Below, piece after piece: positions 1 to 7,627 of a stretch of DNA of 64,000 nt. Position 1 is the first letter of the stretch. The number at the start of each line of letters is the position of its first letter. Made by a program: the position numbers and the translations under genes. The notes below the pieces were generated by a model that saw only the letters and a program-made list of their open reading frames with translations, searched no databases and had not been told where the DNA came from. Origin of the DNA: a bacterium. GTDB taxonomy: Bacteria; Bacillota; Sulfobacillia; UBA995. The stretch is taken from positions 62,001-126,000 of the forward strand of contig JAVHLP010000006.1 of assembly GCA_031082145.1 (NCBI GenBank). Direction: 5' to 3'.

Positions 1-364
1 ACAGCCGCAAGGTGGCCGCCACGACACCTCCCGGGTACAAGCCGCCGAACTGGTTCGTGACCGCCCGTTCCACGTTGGCGAAGAGGTGCGTAGTGGTCAG
101 GAGCTTGACGCCCTTGCTCTCAAGGTACTGCCGTTCCGCGGCCTCCATCTCGTCCAGACCCGGCTCCCGGAAGCCGACGTGATGGGTCACGCACACGATG
201 TTGGAAGGAACTGCACCGGCCATCTCGGCCAAGAGGGCCCGCACGGTGGCTCCCGTGTTTGAGGCCACCACGAGGTGGGGCAGCCCGCATTCGCGCGCTC
301 GCTCGAGAGCTGCCCGCAGTGTGGGCCGGGTGGCTTCCGGTCCGGCCTTCTCCCAGTAGAGCAC
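1..364 (-). CDS. Pyruvate kinase alpha/beta (C-terminal) domain protein, 3' end beyond window
   Basis: The minus-strand frame opens with GTG at 364 (VLYWEKAGPEATRPTLRAAL) and runs off the left edge, so only about 121 residues are seen. The residues ASNTGATVRALLAE, VTHHVGFREPG and TTTHLFANVERA resemble stand-alone proteins related to the pyruvate kinase C-terminal domain, which lack the catalytic barrel; their reaction is not known to me. A GGGAGGAG ribosome binding site lies in the 3' end of the upstream TetR gene, 3 bases away, so the two are very probably co-transcribed and coupled. Family assignment is from memory of the conserved stretches; function is open. Confidence 0.7.
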   Translation of the reverse strand, partial: MLYWEKAGPEATRPTLRAALERARECGLPHLVVASNTGATVRALLAEMAGAVPSNIVCVTHHVGFREPGLDEMEAAERQYLESKGVKLLTTTHLFANVERAVTNQFGGLYPGGVVAATLRL

Positions 365-367
365 GGC

Positions 368-949
368 TTACTCCTCCCGTTCCGCCAGGCCGTTGAAGAC
401 CAGCTCGGCGAAGATATCGGCTATCTCATCGGGGGTGAAACGACCGCTGGGGTTGTACCAGCGGTAGATCCAGTTGGTCATTCCCAGCAAAGCGTAGGTC
501 ACCAGCTTGGAGTCCATCCGGCGGAGTTCGCCGGCTTTCATGCCCTCGCTGACGAGGCGCTGGAGCAGGCGCTCGTAGCGGAGACGATGGATGTCAATGA
601 TCTCCTCCTGGGTGGGCGACAGCACCTTGGTCTCCCGCAGGAAGATGGTCAGCATATCCAGTCGCTGGGAGATGGCGTGGACATGGGCGGCGATCGCCTG
701 GCGCAGTTTCTCGCGAGGGGAGCCGGGACCGGCGTAGATCTCCTCCAGCGTTCTGGCCATCGAGCCGATGGCTTCCTCAAAGATCTTGAACAGCAACTCC
801 TGCTTGCTCGAGATGTAGTAGTAAAGACTGCCCTTCTGCATGCCAACGGCGTGAGCAATCTCCTGCATAGAAGCCGCGTGGTAGCCCTTCTCGCGGAAGA
901 CACGCATGGCGACGGCCAAGATGTCGGCCTCCTTGGCTATGGGGTCCAC
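368..949 (-). CDS. TetR/AcrR family transcriptional regulator
   Basis: 193 residues, the usual length for the family. The N-terminal 55 residues carry a TetR helix-turn-helix (VFREKGYHAASMQEIAHAVG followed by MQKGSLYYYISSKQELL), and the rest is a helical ligand or dimer domain containing TNWIYRWYNPSGRFTPDEIA, typical of the TetR_C_33-like regulators often placed next to fatty acid or CoA genes. Start is GTG at 949 with GGGAGG just upstream. It is first in a two-gene unit with the pyruvate-kinase-domain protein, which may be its target, but no operator was identified. Confidence 0.88.
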   Translation of the reverse strand: MDPIAKEADILAVAMRVFREKGYHAASMQEIAHAVGMQKGSLYYYISSKQELLFKIFEEAIGSMARTLEEIYAGPGSPREKLRQAIAAHVHAISQRLDMLTIFLRETKVLSPTQEEIIDIHRLRYERLLQRLVSEGMKAGELRRMDSKLVTYALLGMTNWIYRWYNPSGRFTPDEIADIFAELVFNGLAEREE

Positions 950-1015
950 CTCCCAACCAAACGGCCGTTTTCCAAGCCCATCATACCACTGGCTACCGGC
1001 TGGATCAACCTAAGC

Positions 1016-2020
1016 TCAGGGCCGCTCTCCACTCCGGGCGACGGGATTCCCACCCCAGCCCTCGGGGTTCACCGGGTGTGGCGGCTGCCGCCCGGACAAC
1101 GCCAGGAGCAGGTTGTCCACGGCCAGTTGGGCCATGCGGGTCCGGGTTGCCCCGGTGGCGCTGCCCAGATGGGGGAGGGCGACCACGTTGTCCAGGGTCA
1201 GGAGGGGATGACCGGGGTCCACCGGTTCCCGGTGGAACACGTCCAGGCCGGCGCCATGTAGGGCACGTGCTGCCAGGGCTGCGTAGAGCGCCTCCTCGTC
1301 CACGACCTCACCCCGGGAGGTGTTGATGAGGAACGCGGTCGGTTTCATGCGGGCCAACTCCTCTCGCCCGATCAGGCCCCGGGTGGCCGCCGTCAACGGC
1401 ACGTGCAGGCTCACGAAGTCGGCCCGGGCCAGCAGCTCGGTCAGGGTGGCGGGACGGACCCCCAGCGCTTCCTCCACGGCCGGCTTGCGGCTGGTGCTGG
1501 CGTATATGACCTCCATGGCGAACCCCTGAGCCCGCCGGGCGACCGCCTGGCCGATGCGCCCCAGTCCCACCAGGCCAAGGCAGGCCCCATGCACGTCCTG
1601 ACCCAACAGCAGCCCAGGATCCCAGGCCTGCCAGGCACCTGATCGGGTAAAGCGATCGCCTTCCACCAGCCGGCGGGCCACGGCGAGGATGAGGGCAAAG
1701 GCGAGGTCGGCCGTTGTCTCGGTTAGCACCCCGGGGGTGTTGGTCACCAGGATGCCTCTCTGGGTGGCTGCCGGCACGTCGACGTTGTTGTAGCCTACCG
1801 CACAGAGGCTGATGACCTTCAAGCGGGGGGCGGCGTCCATCAAGGATGCGTCCACCTGGTCGGTCAGTAGGCATAGCAGGCCGTCGGCCTGCTCCAGGCC
1901 GCGGACCAGTTCCTCGCGCGGCGGTGGGACCTCCCCGGGCCAGATCTCGAGTTCGACCGCCTGGGCCAGGCGCTGTCCGGCTTCCTCGGGCAAACGCCGC
2001 GTCAGGTAGACCCGCTTCAT
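1016..2020 (-). CDS. D-isomer-specific 2-hydroxyacid dehydrogenase (glyoxylate/hydroxypyruvate reductase type)
   Basis: 334 residues with the two-domain D-2-hydroxyacid dehydrogenase fold. The NAD(P)-binding GLGRIG lies near residues 152-157. The catalytic Arg is in INTSRGEVVDEEAL, the Glu in LDVFHREP and the His in LPHLGSAT. Its ATG overlaps the stop of the upstream glycerate kinase (ATGA), so the two are translated together. That pairing suggests reduction of hydroxypyruvate, glyoxylate or tartronate semialdehyde to D-glycerate (or the reverse) feeding the kinase. Exact substrate and NADH/NADPH preference cannot be read from the sequence. Confidence 0.88.
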   Translation of the reverse strand: MKRVYLTRRLPEEAGQRLAQAVELEIWPGEVPPPREELVRGLEQADGLLCLLTDQVDASLMDAAPRLKVISLCAVGYNNVDVPAATQRGILVTNTPGVLTETTADLAFALILAVARRLVEGDRFTRSGAWQAWDPGLLLGQDVHGACLGLVGLGRIGQAVARRAQGFAMEVIYASTSRKPAVEEALGVRPATLTELLARADFVSLHVPLTAATRGLIGREELARMKPTAFLINTSRGEVVDEEALYAALAARALHGAGLDVFHREPVDPGHPLLTLDNVVALPHLGSATGATRTRMAQLAVDNLLLALSGRQPPHPVNPEGWGGNPVARSGERP

Positions 2021-3189
2021 CGCTTCCCTCCCGGGCTGCGAGGTAGCATTCCCAGCCGGGCGCCCACCGCCAACAGCCGGGCCAACCGGGCCGCGGCCCC
2101 CGTCAGGAGGACAGGCGCCTGTTCCCGGGCCTCATCCAAGCCCAAGGGGCCGGGGACCAGCGGCAGGACGGCCTCGGGGCCCTCAATGTGAATCGCCTCT
2201 TCCTCAGCGCCGATACCCCCCACCAGGGCGACCACGGGGACCCGGTGCCGCCGGGCCAGCCGGGCGACCGCCAGGGGAGCTTTCCCCCGCAGCGTCTGGC
2301 CGTCCATGCGCCCCTCACCGGTTATCACCAGCCCCGCTCCTTTGACGCGGCGCTCCAAACCGGTGGCCTCTATGACGACCTCGGCGCCGGGGCGAACACG
2401 GGCTCCCAGCATCGCCACCATGGCCGCCCCCATTCCGCCGGCGGCCCCCGCGCCGGGCAGGTGCTCGACGTCAATACCCAGTTGTCTGCGGATGAGCAGG
2501 GCGTAGTGACCCAGAGCGGCGTCCAACTGTCCCACCGCGGCGGGGGTGGCTCCCTTTTGAGGGCCGTAGATGACGGCGGCGCCGTTCGCCCCACAGAGGG
2601 GATTGTCCACGTCGGTGGCGGCGACGATCTCCGCTCCGGCCAGCCGAGGGTCCAGACTCCGGCGGTCTATCCTTCGCAGCCGCAGCAACTCACGACCCCC
2701 GGGACCGATCGGCCGGCCGTTCTCATCCTCCAGCGTGACGCCCAGGGCTTGCATCGCTCCCGCGCCACCATCGACGGTGGCGCTTCCGCCCAAGCCGACC
2801 AGCAGCCGGCGACAGCCCGCGTCCAGGGCCGCCCGGATCAACTCGCCGGTTCCCGCACTCGTGGCCCCCAGGGGGTCCCTCCGGTCGGGGGGGACCAGGG
2901 TCAAGCCCGATGCGGCGGCCATCTCGATCACCGCCGTCTCGCCCCCGGGGAGAGTGCCGAAGCGGGCCGTCAGCCGGTCACCCTGGGGACCGGTGACTAT
3001 CGCTTCCCGCCATTCGCCGCCGGCCGATGCCAGGATGGCTTCCACGGTGCCCTCGCCCCCGTCGGCCACCGGCGCCAGCTCAACTTCGAGGTCAGGCAGT
3101 ACCCCGATCAGACCTCCCGCGATGCAGCGGGCGGCCTCCGCAGCCGAGAGGCTTCCCTTGAAGGAGTCGGGGGCGACTACTACCCTCAA
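2017..3189 (-). CDS. glxK: Glycerate kinase (GarK/GlxK family)
   Basis: 390 residues starting VVVAPDSFKGSLSAAEAA, the diagnostic N-terminus of the GarK/GlxK family, with GLGGSATVDGGAGAMQALG near residue 130 and ITGEGRMDGQTLRGKAP near 285. It phosphorylates D-glycerate, in most characterised members giving 2-phosphoglycerate, which enters glycolysis at enolase. The start is TTG at 3189, overlapping the previous stop as TTGA; the family consensus begins at this residue. Coupled upstream to a PH-like membrane protein and downstream to the hydroxyacid dehydrogenase, it forms a glycerate-handling unit. Confidence 0.93.
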   Translation of the reverse strand: MRVVVAPDSFKGSLSAAEAARCIAGGLIGVLPDLEVELAPVADGGEGTVEAILASAGGEWREAIVTGPQGDRLTARFGTLPGGETAVIEMAAASGLTLVPPDRRDPLGATSAGTGELIRAALDAGCRRLLVGLGGSATVDGGAGAMQALGVTLEDENGRPIGPGGRELLRLRRIDRRSLDPRLAGAEIVAATDVDNPLCGANGAAVIYGPQKGATPAAVGQLDAALGHYALLIRRQLGIDVEHLPGAGAAGGMGAAMVAMLGARVRPGAEVVIEATGLERRVKGAGLVITGEGRMDGQTLRGKAPLAVARLARRHRVPVVALVGGIGAEEEAIHIEGPEAVLPLVPGPLGLDEAREQAPVLLTGAAARLARLLAVGARLGMLPRSPGGKR

Positions 3190-3635
3190 CCACGCCCACC
3201 CCCAAGCGATGCCCGCAGTTCGGCCGAGGGGAAGAAGCTAGCCGCCGCCGGGCCGCCAGGCCCCTCGTACAACAAGAGCCAGCGCTGCCCTCGGGCGTAG
3301 GCGGGGACCGCTGCCACCGGCCCTCGCACGCCCGCCTGACGGAGCTTGTGACGGGTTGCCGCCCAACCGGGATAGGGTTCCAGCGAGATCACCTTGGCCA
3401 GCCGGATGGTCAGGTCGGGCTCGCCTTGCCGGCAGAGGTGCACGGCCCCGTCCTGCAGCCGATAAGTGATACCCCGGGCCTCGGCGTAGTACTGATAGTT
3501 GATGTAGAGGTTGATCGCCACCACGACCAGCCACGGCCAGACCCATCTTCCTCCCATCAACACCACCAGGCCGAGGATCACCCACACGCCGATCATGACC
3601 CGGTAGACGGGATTGGGTTCCGGCTTCTCGAGCAT
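3186..3635 (-). CDS. Small membrane protein with PH-like domain
   Basis: The start is chosen at ATG 3635, seven bases after GGGAGGAG, giving 149 residues; a longer frame to 3662 lacks its own binding site. Residues 12-50 form one or two hydrophobic segments (VMIGVWVILGLVVLMGG, VWPWLVVVAINLYINYQYY), followed by a beta-rich region (GITYRLQDGAVHLCRQGEPD) like bacterial PH/YcxB-type domains. Function unknown. It lies between the ROK kinase and glycerate kinase with overlaps or near-overlaps, so it belongs to the same transcript, but the neighbours give no clear clue to its job. Confidence 0.7.
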   Translation of the reverse strand: MLEKPEPNPVYRVMIGVWVILGLVVLMGGRWVWPWLVVVAINLYINYQYYAEARGITYRLQDGAVHLCRQGEPDLTIRLAKVISLEPYPGWAATRHKLRQAGVRGPVAAVPAYARGQRWLLLYEGPGGPAAASFFPSAELRASLGGGRG

Positions 3636-3651
3636 ACTGGCACTCCTCCCT

Positions 3652-4638
3652 TCAGTACTCACCGAGCACCAGCGCTCCGGCTCCGACGACCACCGCCGAT
3701 CCGCCTAACTGAGAGGGTACGATGCGCACCATCTGGCGGGGCACCGGCATTGCCCGCAGCGCTATCTCCCGCCGGGCCGGCTCCAAGAGGTACTCGCCGG
3801 CCCCCGCGACGCCGCCCCCGATTACGATCCGCTCGGGATTGCAGATGTTGCAGTAACCGGCCAGGGCGATGCCCAGGTAGCGTCCTGCCCGAGCCAGCAC
3901 CTCACGGGCTCCCCGGTCCCCCCGTGCTGCCGCGATCGCCAGCAGCCTGGCCGTCGCCCGCCCGGGGTCGCCCCCACAGAGATCCCCGAGAGGACTGGCG
4001 AAGCCGCCGGTAGCAGCCTGCAGCAGCAGCGCCCGGCCCCCCGCGGCCAGCGCCGGCCCGGCAACCGCCGCTTCCAGGCAGCCTCGGCTCCCGCAACTGC
4101 AGGGGGGGCCGTCTTCAGCCACCGTGAGGTGGCCGATCTCGCCCGCCGAGTCGCCCGGCCCACGGAACAGGCGCCCGCCGATCACCATGCCGCCTCCGAC
4201 GCCGGTGCCGATCCAGACACCCAAGAGGTCGGAGCACCCGCGACCGGCCCCAAACAGCCATTCCGCCAGCGTGGCCAGTCGAACGTCGTTATCGGACCGC
4301 ACGGGGAGCCCCAGGGCGGCCGCGATCCACTCGCCCACCGGGAAGTCCCGCCAAGCGAGGTTGGGAGCGAAGAGGAGGCAGTTCCGGGCGCGATCGACCA
4401 GCCCCGGAAGCCCCAAGCCCACGCCAACCACAGACCGGGCCCGCTCCGGGAACCCGGCCAGGATATTGCGGAGCAGTTCGGTGGCCTGGCCTAGGATCGC
4501 CTGCGGCCCCAGCGCCCGATCGACCGGGCGTTGCCGCCAGCCCTGGAGGGTTCCCGCACCATCCACCAAGGCGGCCGCCATGTGGGAAGCCCCTAAATCC
4601 AGACCCAAGGCCAGACGGTCGGGCGGGGCGTTCGTCAC
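3652..4638 (-). CDS. ROK family sugar kinase (glucokinase-like)
   Basis: 328 residues from GTG 4638, which overlaps the stop of the upstream gene as GTGA; the longer open frame upstream is antisense-like filler. The N-terminal phosphate-binding LGLDLGASHMAAALVD, the catalytic-region SDNDVRLATLAEW and the ROK zinc motif GHLTVAEDGPPCSCGSRGCLEA-type region (His, then CxCGxxGCxE) are all present. No N-terminal helix-turn-helix exists, so it is an enzyme rather than a ROK repressor. Glucose or another aldohexose is the likely substrate; the nearby cupin-type phosphoglucose isomerase would take glucose 6-phosphate onward. Confidence 0.88.
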   Translation of the reverse strand: MTNAPPDRLALGLDLGASHMAAALVDGAGTLQGWRQRPVDRALGPQAILGQATELLRNILAGFPERARSVVGVGLGLPGLVDRARNCLLFAPNLAWRDFPVGEWIAAALGLPVRSDNDVRLATLAEWLFGAGRGCSDLLGVWIGTGVGGGMVIGGRLFRGPGDSAGEIGHLTVAEDGPPCSCGSRGCLEAAVAGPALAAGGRALLLQAATGGFASPLGDLCGGDPGRATARLLAIAAARGDRGAREVLARAGRYLGIALAGYCNICNPERIVIGGGVAGAGEYLLEPARREIALRAMPVPRQMVRIVPSQLGGSAVVVGAGALVLGEY

Positions 4639-4979
4639 CACCGGCGCCTGGTGGTTCTGATCATCAGGAGGCTCACCGCCGACAGGATCAGACCGGCCAG
4701 CAGGGCGGGCCAAAAACCGGTCACCGTGAAGCCGGGGACGACCCAGGCTACGAGGAGCAGCAGACCGGCGTTGAGCACCAAGGTGAACAGCCCCAGGGTC
4801 AGGATCCGGATCGGCCAGGTCAGGAGAAATACCAGCGGCCGTAAGAAGGCATTGACCAATCCGAGCACCAGCGCCGCCAGGAGACCGGCCTCCCAGCTGT
4901 CGATGACAACGCCGGGGACGAGCGCGGCGGCCGCAGCCAGGCCGAGCCCGTTCCCCACCCAGCGCCAGATGAAGGACAT
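4635..4979 (-). CDS. Phage-holin-family (four-TM, PF04020-like) membrane protein
   Basis: 114 residues from ATG 4979, which overlaps the pspC stop (TGATG). Four hydrophobic segments are visible, with the family signature GLVNAFLRPLVFLLTWPIRI followed by LTLGLFTLVLNAGLLLL. Despite the family name, chromosomal members are common in Bacillota and actinobacteria and are not phage genes; their role is unknown, perhaps envelope related. Its coupling to pspC fits an envelope-stress unit in front of the sugar-kinase genes. Confidence 0.85.
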   Translation of the reverse strand: MSFIWRWVGNGLGLAAAAALVPGVVIDSWEAGLLAALVLGLVNAFLRPLVFLLTWPIRILTLGLFTLVLNAGLLLLVAWVVPGFTVTGFWPALLAGLILSAVSLLMIRTTRRRW

Positions 4980-5164
4980 CACGCCGCTGACTCCTCGGGG
5001 ACGATGAGCCAGGCCGCAGCGTACAACAGGATTCCGGCGCCGGGCAAGGACAGCGCAATCCACAAGAGGCGAACGATGTTGGGGTCGATCCCCAGGAACT
5101 CGCCGATGCCTCCACACACCCCGGCCAGCATACGGCTCTTGGTCGAACGGTACAGCTTCTTCAT
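4979..5164 (-). CDS. PspC domain protein
   Basis: 61 residues: KKLYRSTKSRMLAGVCGGIGEFL then a hydrophobic helix IVRLLWIALSLPGAGILLYA and a short tail. This is the minimal PspC domain (PF04024), a membrane protein that in other bacteria senses or signals envelope stress. It is the first gene of the minus-strand operon running to 1016 and its stop overlaps the next start. ATG start with an AGGAGG-like site is not obvious; the reverse-strand sequence just upstream carries GGAGGG about 8 bases away. Confidence 0.88.
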   Translation of the reverse strand: MKKLYRSTKSRMLAGVCGGIGEFLGIDPNIVRLLWIALSLPGAGILLYAAAWLIVPEESAA

Positions 5165-5269
5165 CGAGAATCAGCCCTCCCGCCTGAGCTTTCGTCTCCC
5201 GTTCTCGCAGTTCCTCCCGCGCAGGAAACCCGATGAAGGGGGGGAATCTAGGCGGAAGGGGGGATGGTC

Positions 5270-6043
5270 ATGGATCTCAGCCCGGCCTGCGGTCTGCCGG
5301 TGAGCCTGGAGACGGATCTGCGCCTGCTCTTCACCCAGGGCCTCCCCGAGGTAAGACCCCAGCCCCGTACTCTGGAGGAGCTGCGTCCGGTTCTCTACAA
5401 CCAGACGGCGCCCAGCCCCGCCATCGTCTACTGGATGTATCGCGGCGCGGGATGGCCGGCCGATGCCCGGCGAGCCGGGGCTCTGGGCCTCCGCTACGAT
5501 CTGACGGTGCTCACCCCGGAACGGGTGGGAGGGGAGTATCCCAAGACTTTTGGCCACCACCATCCCCCCATGCCCGGCTCCACCCGGACCTACCCCGAGC
5601 TTTACCAGGTGGTTCTAGGAACGGCGCACTGCCTAATGCAGCGCCCACCGGATGACGGCCGTCCAGATGAGGTGGTGGTGGTCGAAGCCGGACCGGGCCA
5701 GTTGATCCTCATCCCACCCGGGTACGCACACCTGACCATCAACCGCGGGCCGGATCCGCTGGTGCTGGCCAACTGGGTGGCGGAGGGGTTCACCGCCGAT
5801 TACGAAGCCTTCCGCCGGCGCCGGGGGGCTGCCTACTACGAGGTGGAACACGAGGGCCGGGCCTACTTCGTCCCCAATGGCCACTACTCCGACCCGCCGC
5901 GGCCCCGCCTGGTCGAACCGCTGTCTCCCGCCCACTTGGGCCTGGAGCCGGGAGAACCACTGTACCAGGCGTGCCGGCGTGACCCGGAGCGGCTGGCCTT
6001 CCTGAGCGATCCCGGCCGGGAAGTCCCCCCGGCCGGGAACTGA
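5270..6043 (+). CDS. Cupin-type glucose-6-phosphate isomerase
   Basis: 257 residues from ATG 5270; another ATG at 5264 abuts the GGAAGGGGGG site too closely. The cupin metal-binding motif is clear: KTFGHHHPPMPGSTRTYPE supplies two His and a Glu, and IPPGYAHLTIN supplies the third His, with YQVVLGTAHCLMQ between them. This matches the archaeal-type phosphoglucose isomerase family (PF06560), which interconverts glucose 6-phosphate and fructose 6-phosphate using a metal-loaded cupin. The C-terminal ~60 residues after NGHYSDPPRP are extra compared with the ~190-residue archaeal enzymes. Divergent from the ROK kinase operon. Confidence 0.85.
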   Translation: MDLSPACGLPVSLETDLRLLFTQGLPEVRPQPRTLEELRPVLYNQTAPSPAIVYWMYRGAGWPADARRAGALGLRYDLTVLTPERVGGEYPKTFGHHHPPMPGSTRTYPELYQVVLGTAHCLMQRPPDDGRPDEVVVVEAGPGQLILIPPGYAHLTINRGPDPLVLANWVAEGFTADYEAFRRRRGAAYYEVEHEGRAYFVPNGHYSDPPRPRLVEPLSPAHLGLEPGEPLYQACRRDPERLAFLSDPGREVPPAGN

Positions 6044-6060
6044 GCCTGGCGCCGAGAGCT

Positions 6061-6089
6061 GCCGGGGCGCGGCCGGGCCGCCCCCCGGC
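6061..6089. terminator. GC-rich hairpin between convergent genes
   Basis: GCCGGGGCG at 6061-6069 can pair with CGCCCCCCGGC at 6079-6089 (one bulged C). It sits between the ends of the isomerase and the threonine dehydratase, so it may end both transcripts. No U-tract follows on either strand, so this is only a candidate. Confidence 0.35.
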
Positions 6090-6097
6090 GGAGCCGC

Positions 6098-7066
6098 TCA
6101 CTTGCCGGCGAGGATCTGGCGCAGAACCTCACCGGTGATGTTACCGCCGGAGAGCATCAGGCCCACGCGCCTTCCTTCTAGCTGGCCCCGCAGCTTCATC
6201 GCCGCAGCGGTGGCGGCGGCCCCAGCCCCCTCGGCTACCTGGTGAGCCGTCTCCAGGAGAAGCACGATCGCTTCCCGCATCTCCTCTTCGGAGACCAACA
6301 CCATGTTGGTGAGCAGGCGGCGAAGAATTCGCAAGGGCAGGTCCTGAGCCACCCGGGTGGCCAGGCCGTCGGCAAAAGTGTCACAATTCTCGGTTGCCAT
6401 CAGGCGCCCTTCCCGCCAGGACCGGTAGACCGCAGGGGCGCGCTCGGCTTGGACGCCGATCACCTTCAGGGAGGGATTCAGCGCCGTCGCCACGATACAT
6501 GCGGCGCAACAGCCGCTGCCGCCGCCGATGGGGACCAACAAGTAGTCGAGGTCGGGAACCTCCTCCAGAACCTCCAAGAAGGCGGTGGCCACCCCGGCTA
6601 TGAGTGGCGGCTCACAGGCGTGAACGTAGCGAAGGCCCTCTCTGCCTGCCGTCGTCTCGGCCCACTCCCGGGCTTCGTCGAAGTCGCGGCCGTGAATCAC
6701 GACGTCCGCCCCCAGTTGGCGCATGGCCGCCACCTTGAAAGGGTTGGCGCCTTCGGGGGCGGCTATGGTCGCCTTGCACCCAAAGGCCCGGGCCGCGTAC
6801 GCGATCGACTGCCCGTGATTCCCGGTCGAAGCCGTGATCACCCCTCTCCGTCGCTCGGACGGGTCCAGTTGCGAGACGAGGTTCAAGCCCCCCCGGACCT
6901 TGAAGGCTCCCACCGGCTGCAAGTTGTCACACTTCAGCCAGGCCTCGAAGCCCAGGGCACGCGAGAGGGCAAAGGGCTCGAGCAGCGGAGTGGGCCGGAG
7001 AAAGCGGCTGACCACCTTGCGGGCCTGGTAGATGTCAGCGATGGTGGGCTCCCGCGGATCCGACAC
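6098..7066 (-). CDS. Threonine/serine dehydratase (fold-type II PLP enzyme)
   Basis: 322 residues from GTG 7066, placed eight to nine bases after GGGGAGG; the frame extends upstream without a binding site. The PLP lysine is in VGAFKVRGG, the Asn of the substrate loop in ASTGNHGQSIA, and the glycine-rich phosphate cup is PIGGGSGCCA. There is no C-terminal ACT domain, so it is a short, catabolic-type or serine-racemase-like enzyme rather than allosteric IlvA. It would deaminate threonine (or serine) to a 2-oxoacid. It is divergent from the tat operon promoter. Confidence 0.88.
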   Translation of the reverse strand: MSDPREPTIADIYQARKVVSRFLRPTPLLEPFALSRALGFEAWLKCDNLQPVGAFKVRGGLNLVSQLDPSERRRGVITASTGNHGQSIAYAARAFGCKATIAAPEGANPFKVAAMRQLGADVVIHGRDFDEAREWAETTAGREGLRYVHACEPPLIAGVATAFLEVLEEVPDLDYLLVPIGGGSGCCAACIVATALNPSLKVIGVQAERAPAVYRSWREGRLMATENCDTFADGLATRVAQDLPLRILRRLLTNMVLVSEEEMREAIVLLLETAHQVAEGAGAAATAAAMKLRGQLEGRRVGLMLSGGNITGEVLRQILAGK

Positions 7067-7160
7067 TGGCACCGCCTCCCCGACCAAACAAGCCTTGCTT
7101 CTCCGCACAACCGCCCACCCCCTGCTCTCCCGGTGAACGGCTATTCCCAAGACCGGGCAG

Positions 7161-7190
7161 TTGACAGGATCCGGGGTTGGGTGGGAGAAT
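7161..7190 (+). promoter_or_regulatory. Sigma-A-type promoter for the tat genes
   Basis: A perfect TTGACA at 7161-7166 is followed after 18 bases by GAGAAT at 7185-7190 (4 of 6 to the -10 consensus), about 40 bases before the first tatA start. Position and spacing fit a promoter for tatA-tatA-tatC. Confidence 0.6.
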
Positions 7191-7229
7191 GGTCATGTAG
7201 CGGGAGAACCCGCCCGGGAGGTATAGCGC

Positions 7230-7541
7230 GTGTTTGCCAAGCTGGGACCTGGGGAGATAGCCCTCATAGTGATCTTGGCCCTCCTGATCCTGGGCCCTGA
7301 CAAGCTCCCCGCTTTCGGGCGCTCGCTGGGCAAGGGTCTCCGGGAACTCAGGAAGGCTACGCAGGAGGTCACCGACATCGTTGCCGGCGCCGTCGAGTCC
7401 CCGGCCCCCGGGAGCTCGCCAGCCACCGCCGGCGAGGGAGAGATGAACCGTGATGGGGAAGATAGGCCCCTGGGAACTGGCCGCGATCCTGGTGATAGTT
7501 CTTCTCATCTTCGGGGCCAAGCGGCTGCCGGAGATCGGTAG
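7230..7541 (+). CDS. tatA: Twin-arginine translocase subunit TatA (first copy)
   Basis: GTG start 8 bases after GGGAGG. The first 50 residues are a classic TatA: short N-terminus, membrane helix IALIVILALLILGPDKLP, hinge glycine and amphipathic helix FGRSLGKGLRELRKATQEV. The frame continues for 103 residues, but the last ~30 (after residue 73) lie on top of the second tatA in another frame and read as low-complexity sequence. Either the protein really overlaps by 89 bases or a small indel removed its proper stop. It forms the protein-conducting part of the Tat system that exports folded proteins such as the downstream formate dehydrogenase. Confidence 0.85.
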   Translation: MFAKLGPGEIALIVILALLILGPDKLPAFGRSLGKGLRELRKATQEVTDIVAGAVESPAPGSSPATAGEGEMNRDGEDRPLGTGRDPGDSSSHLRGQAAAGDR

Positions 7542-7617
7542 GGCCGTCGGCCAGACTATCCGGGAGTTGAAGAAGTCCACCCAGGCCGGTGATGGCGGCG
7601 AGGACAAGCCGGCCTAG
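7453..7617 (+). CDS. tatA: Twin-arginine translocase subunit TatA/E (second, short copy)
   Basis: 54 residues from ATG 7453 to TAG 7617: MGKIGPWELAAILVIVLLIF then GAKRLPEIGRAVGQTIRELK. This is a complete minimal TatA/TatE with the FGA(K/R)RLPE hinge. It is in a different frame from the first tatA and starts inside it; GAGGGAGAG about 10 bases upstream can serve as binding site. Two TatA paralogues plus TatC (no TatB) is common in Gram-positive bacteria. Confidence 0.88.
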   Translation: MGKIGPWELAAILVIVLLIFGAKRLPEIGRAVGQTIRELKKSTQAGDGGEDKPA

Positions 7618-7627
7618 CGCGCGAGTC

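Noticed and set aside
4639..5115. N-terminal extension of the ROK kinase frame
   Set aside because: It lies over the holin-like and pspC genes, has no family similarity, and GTG 4638 is coupled to the previous stop.
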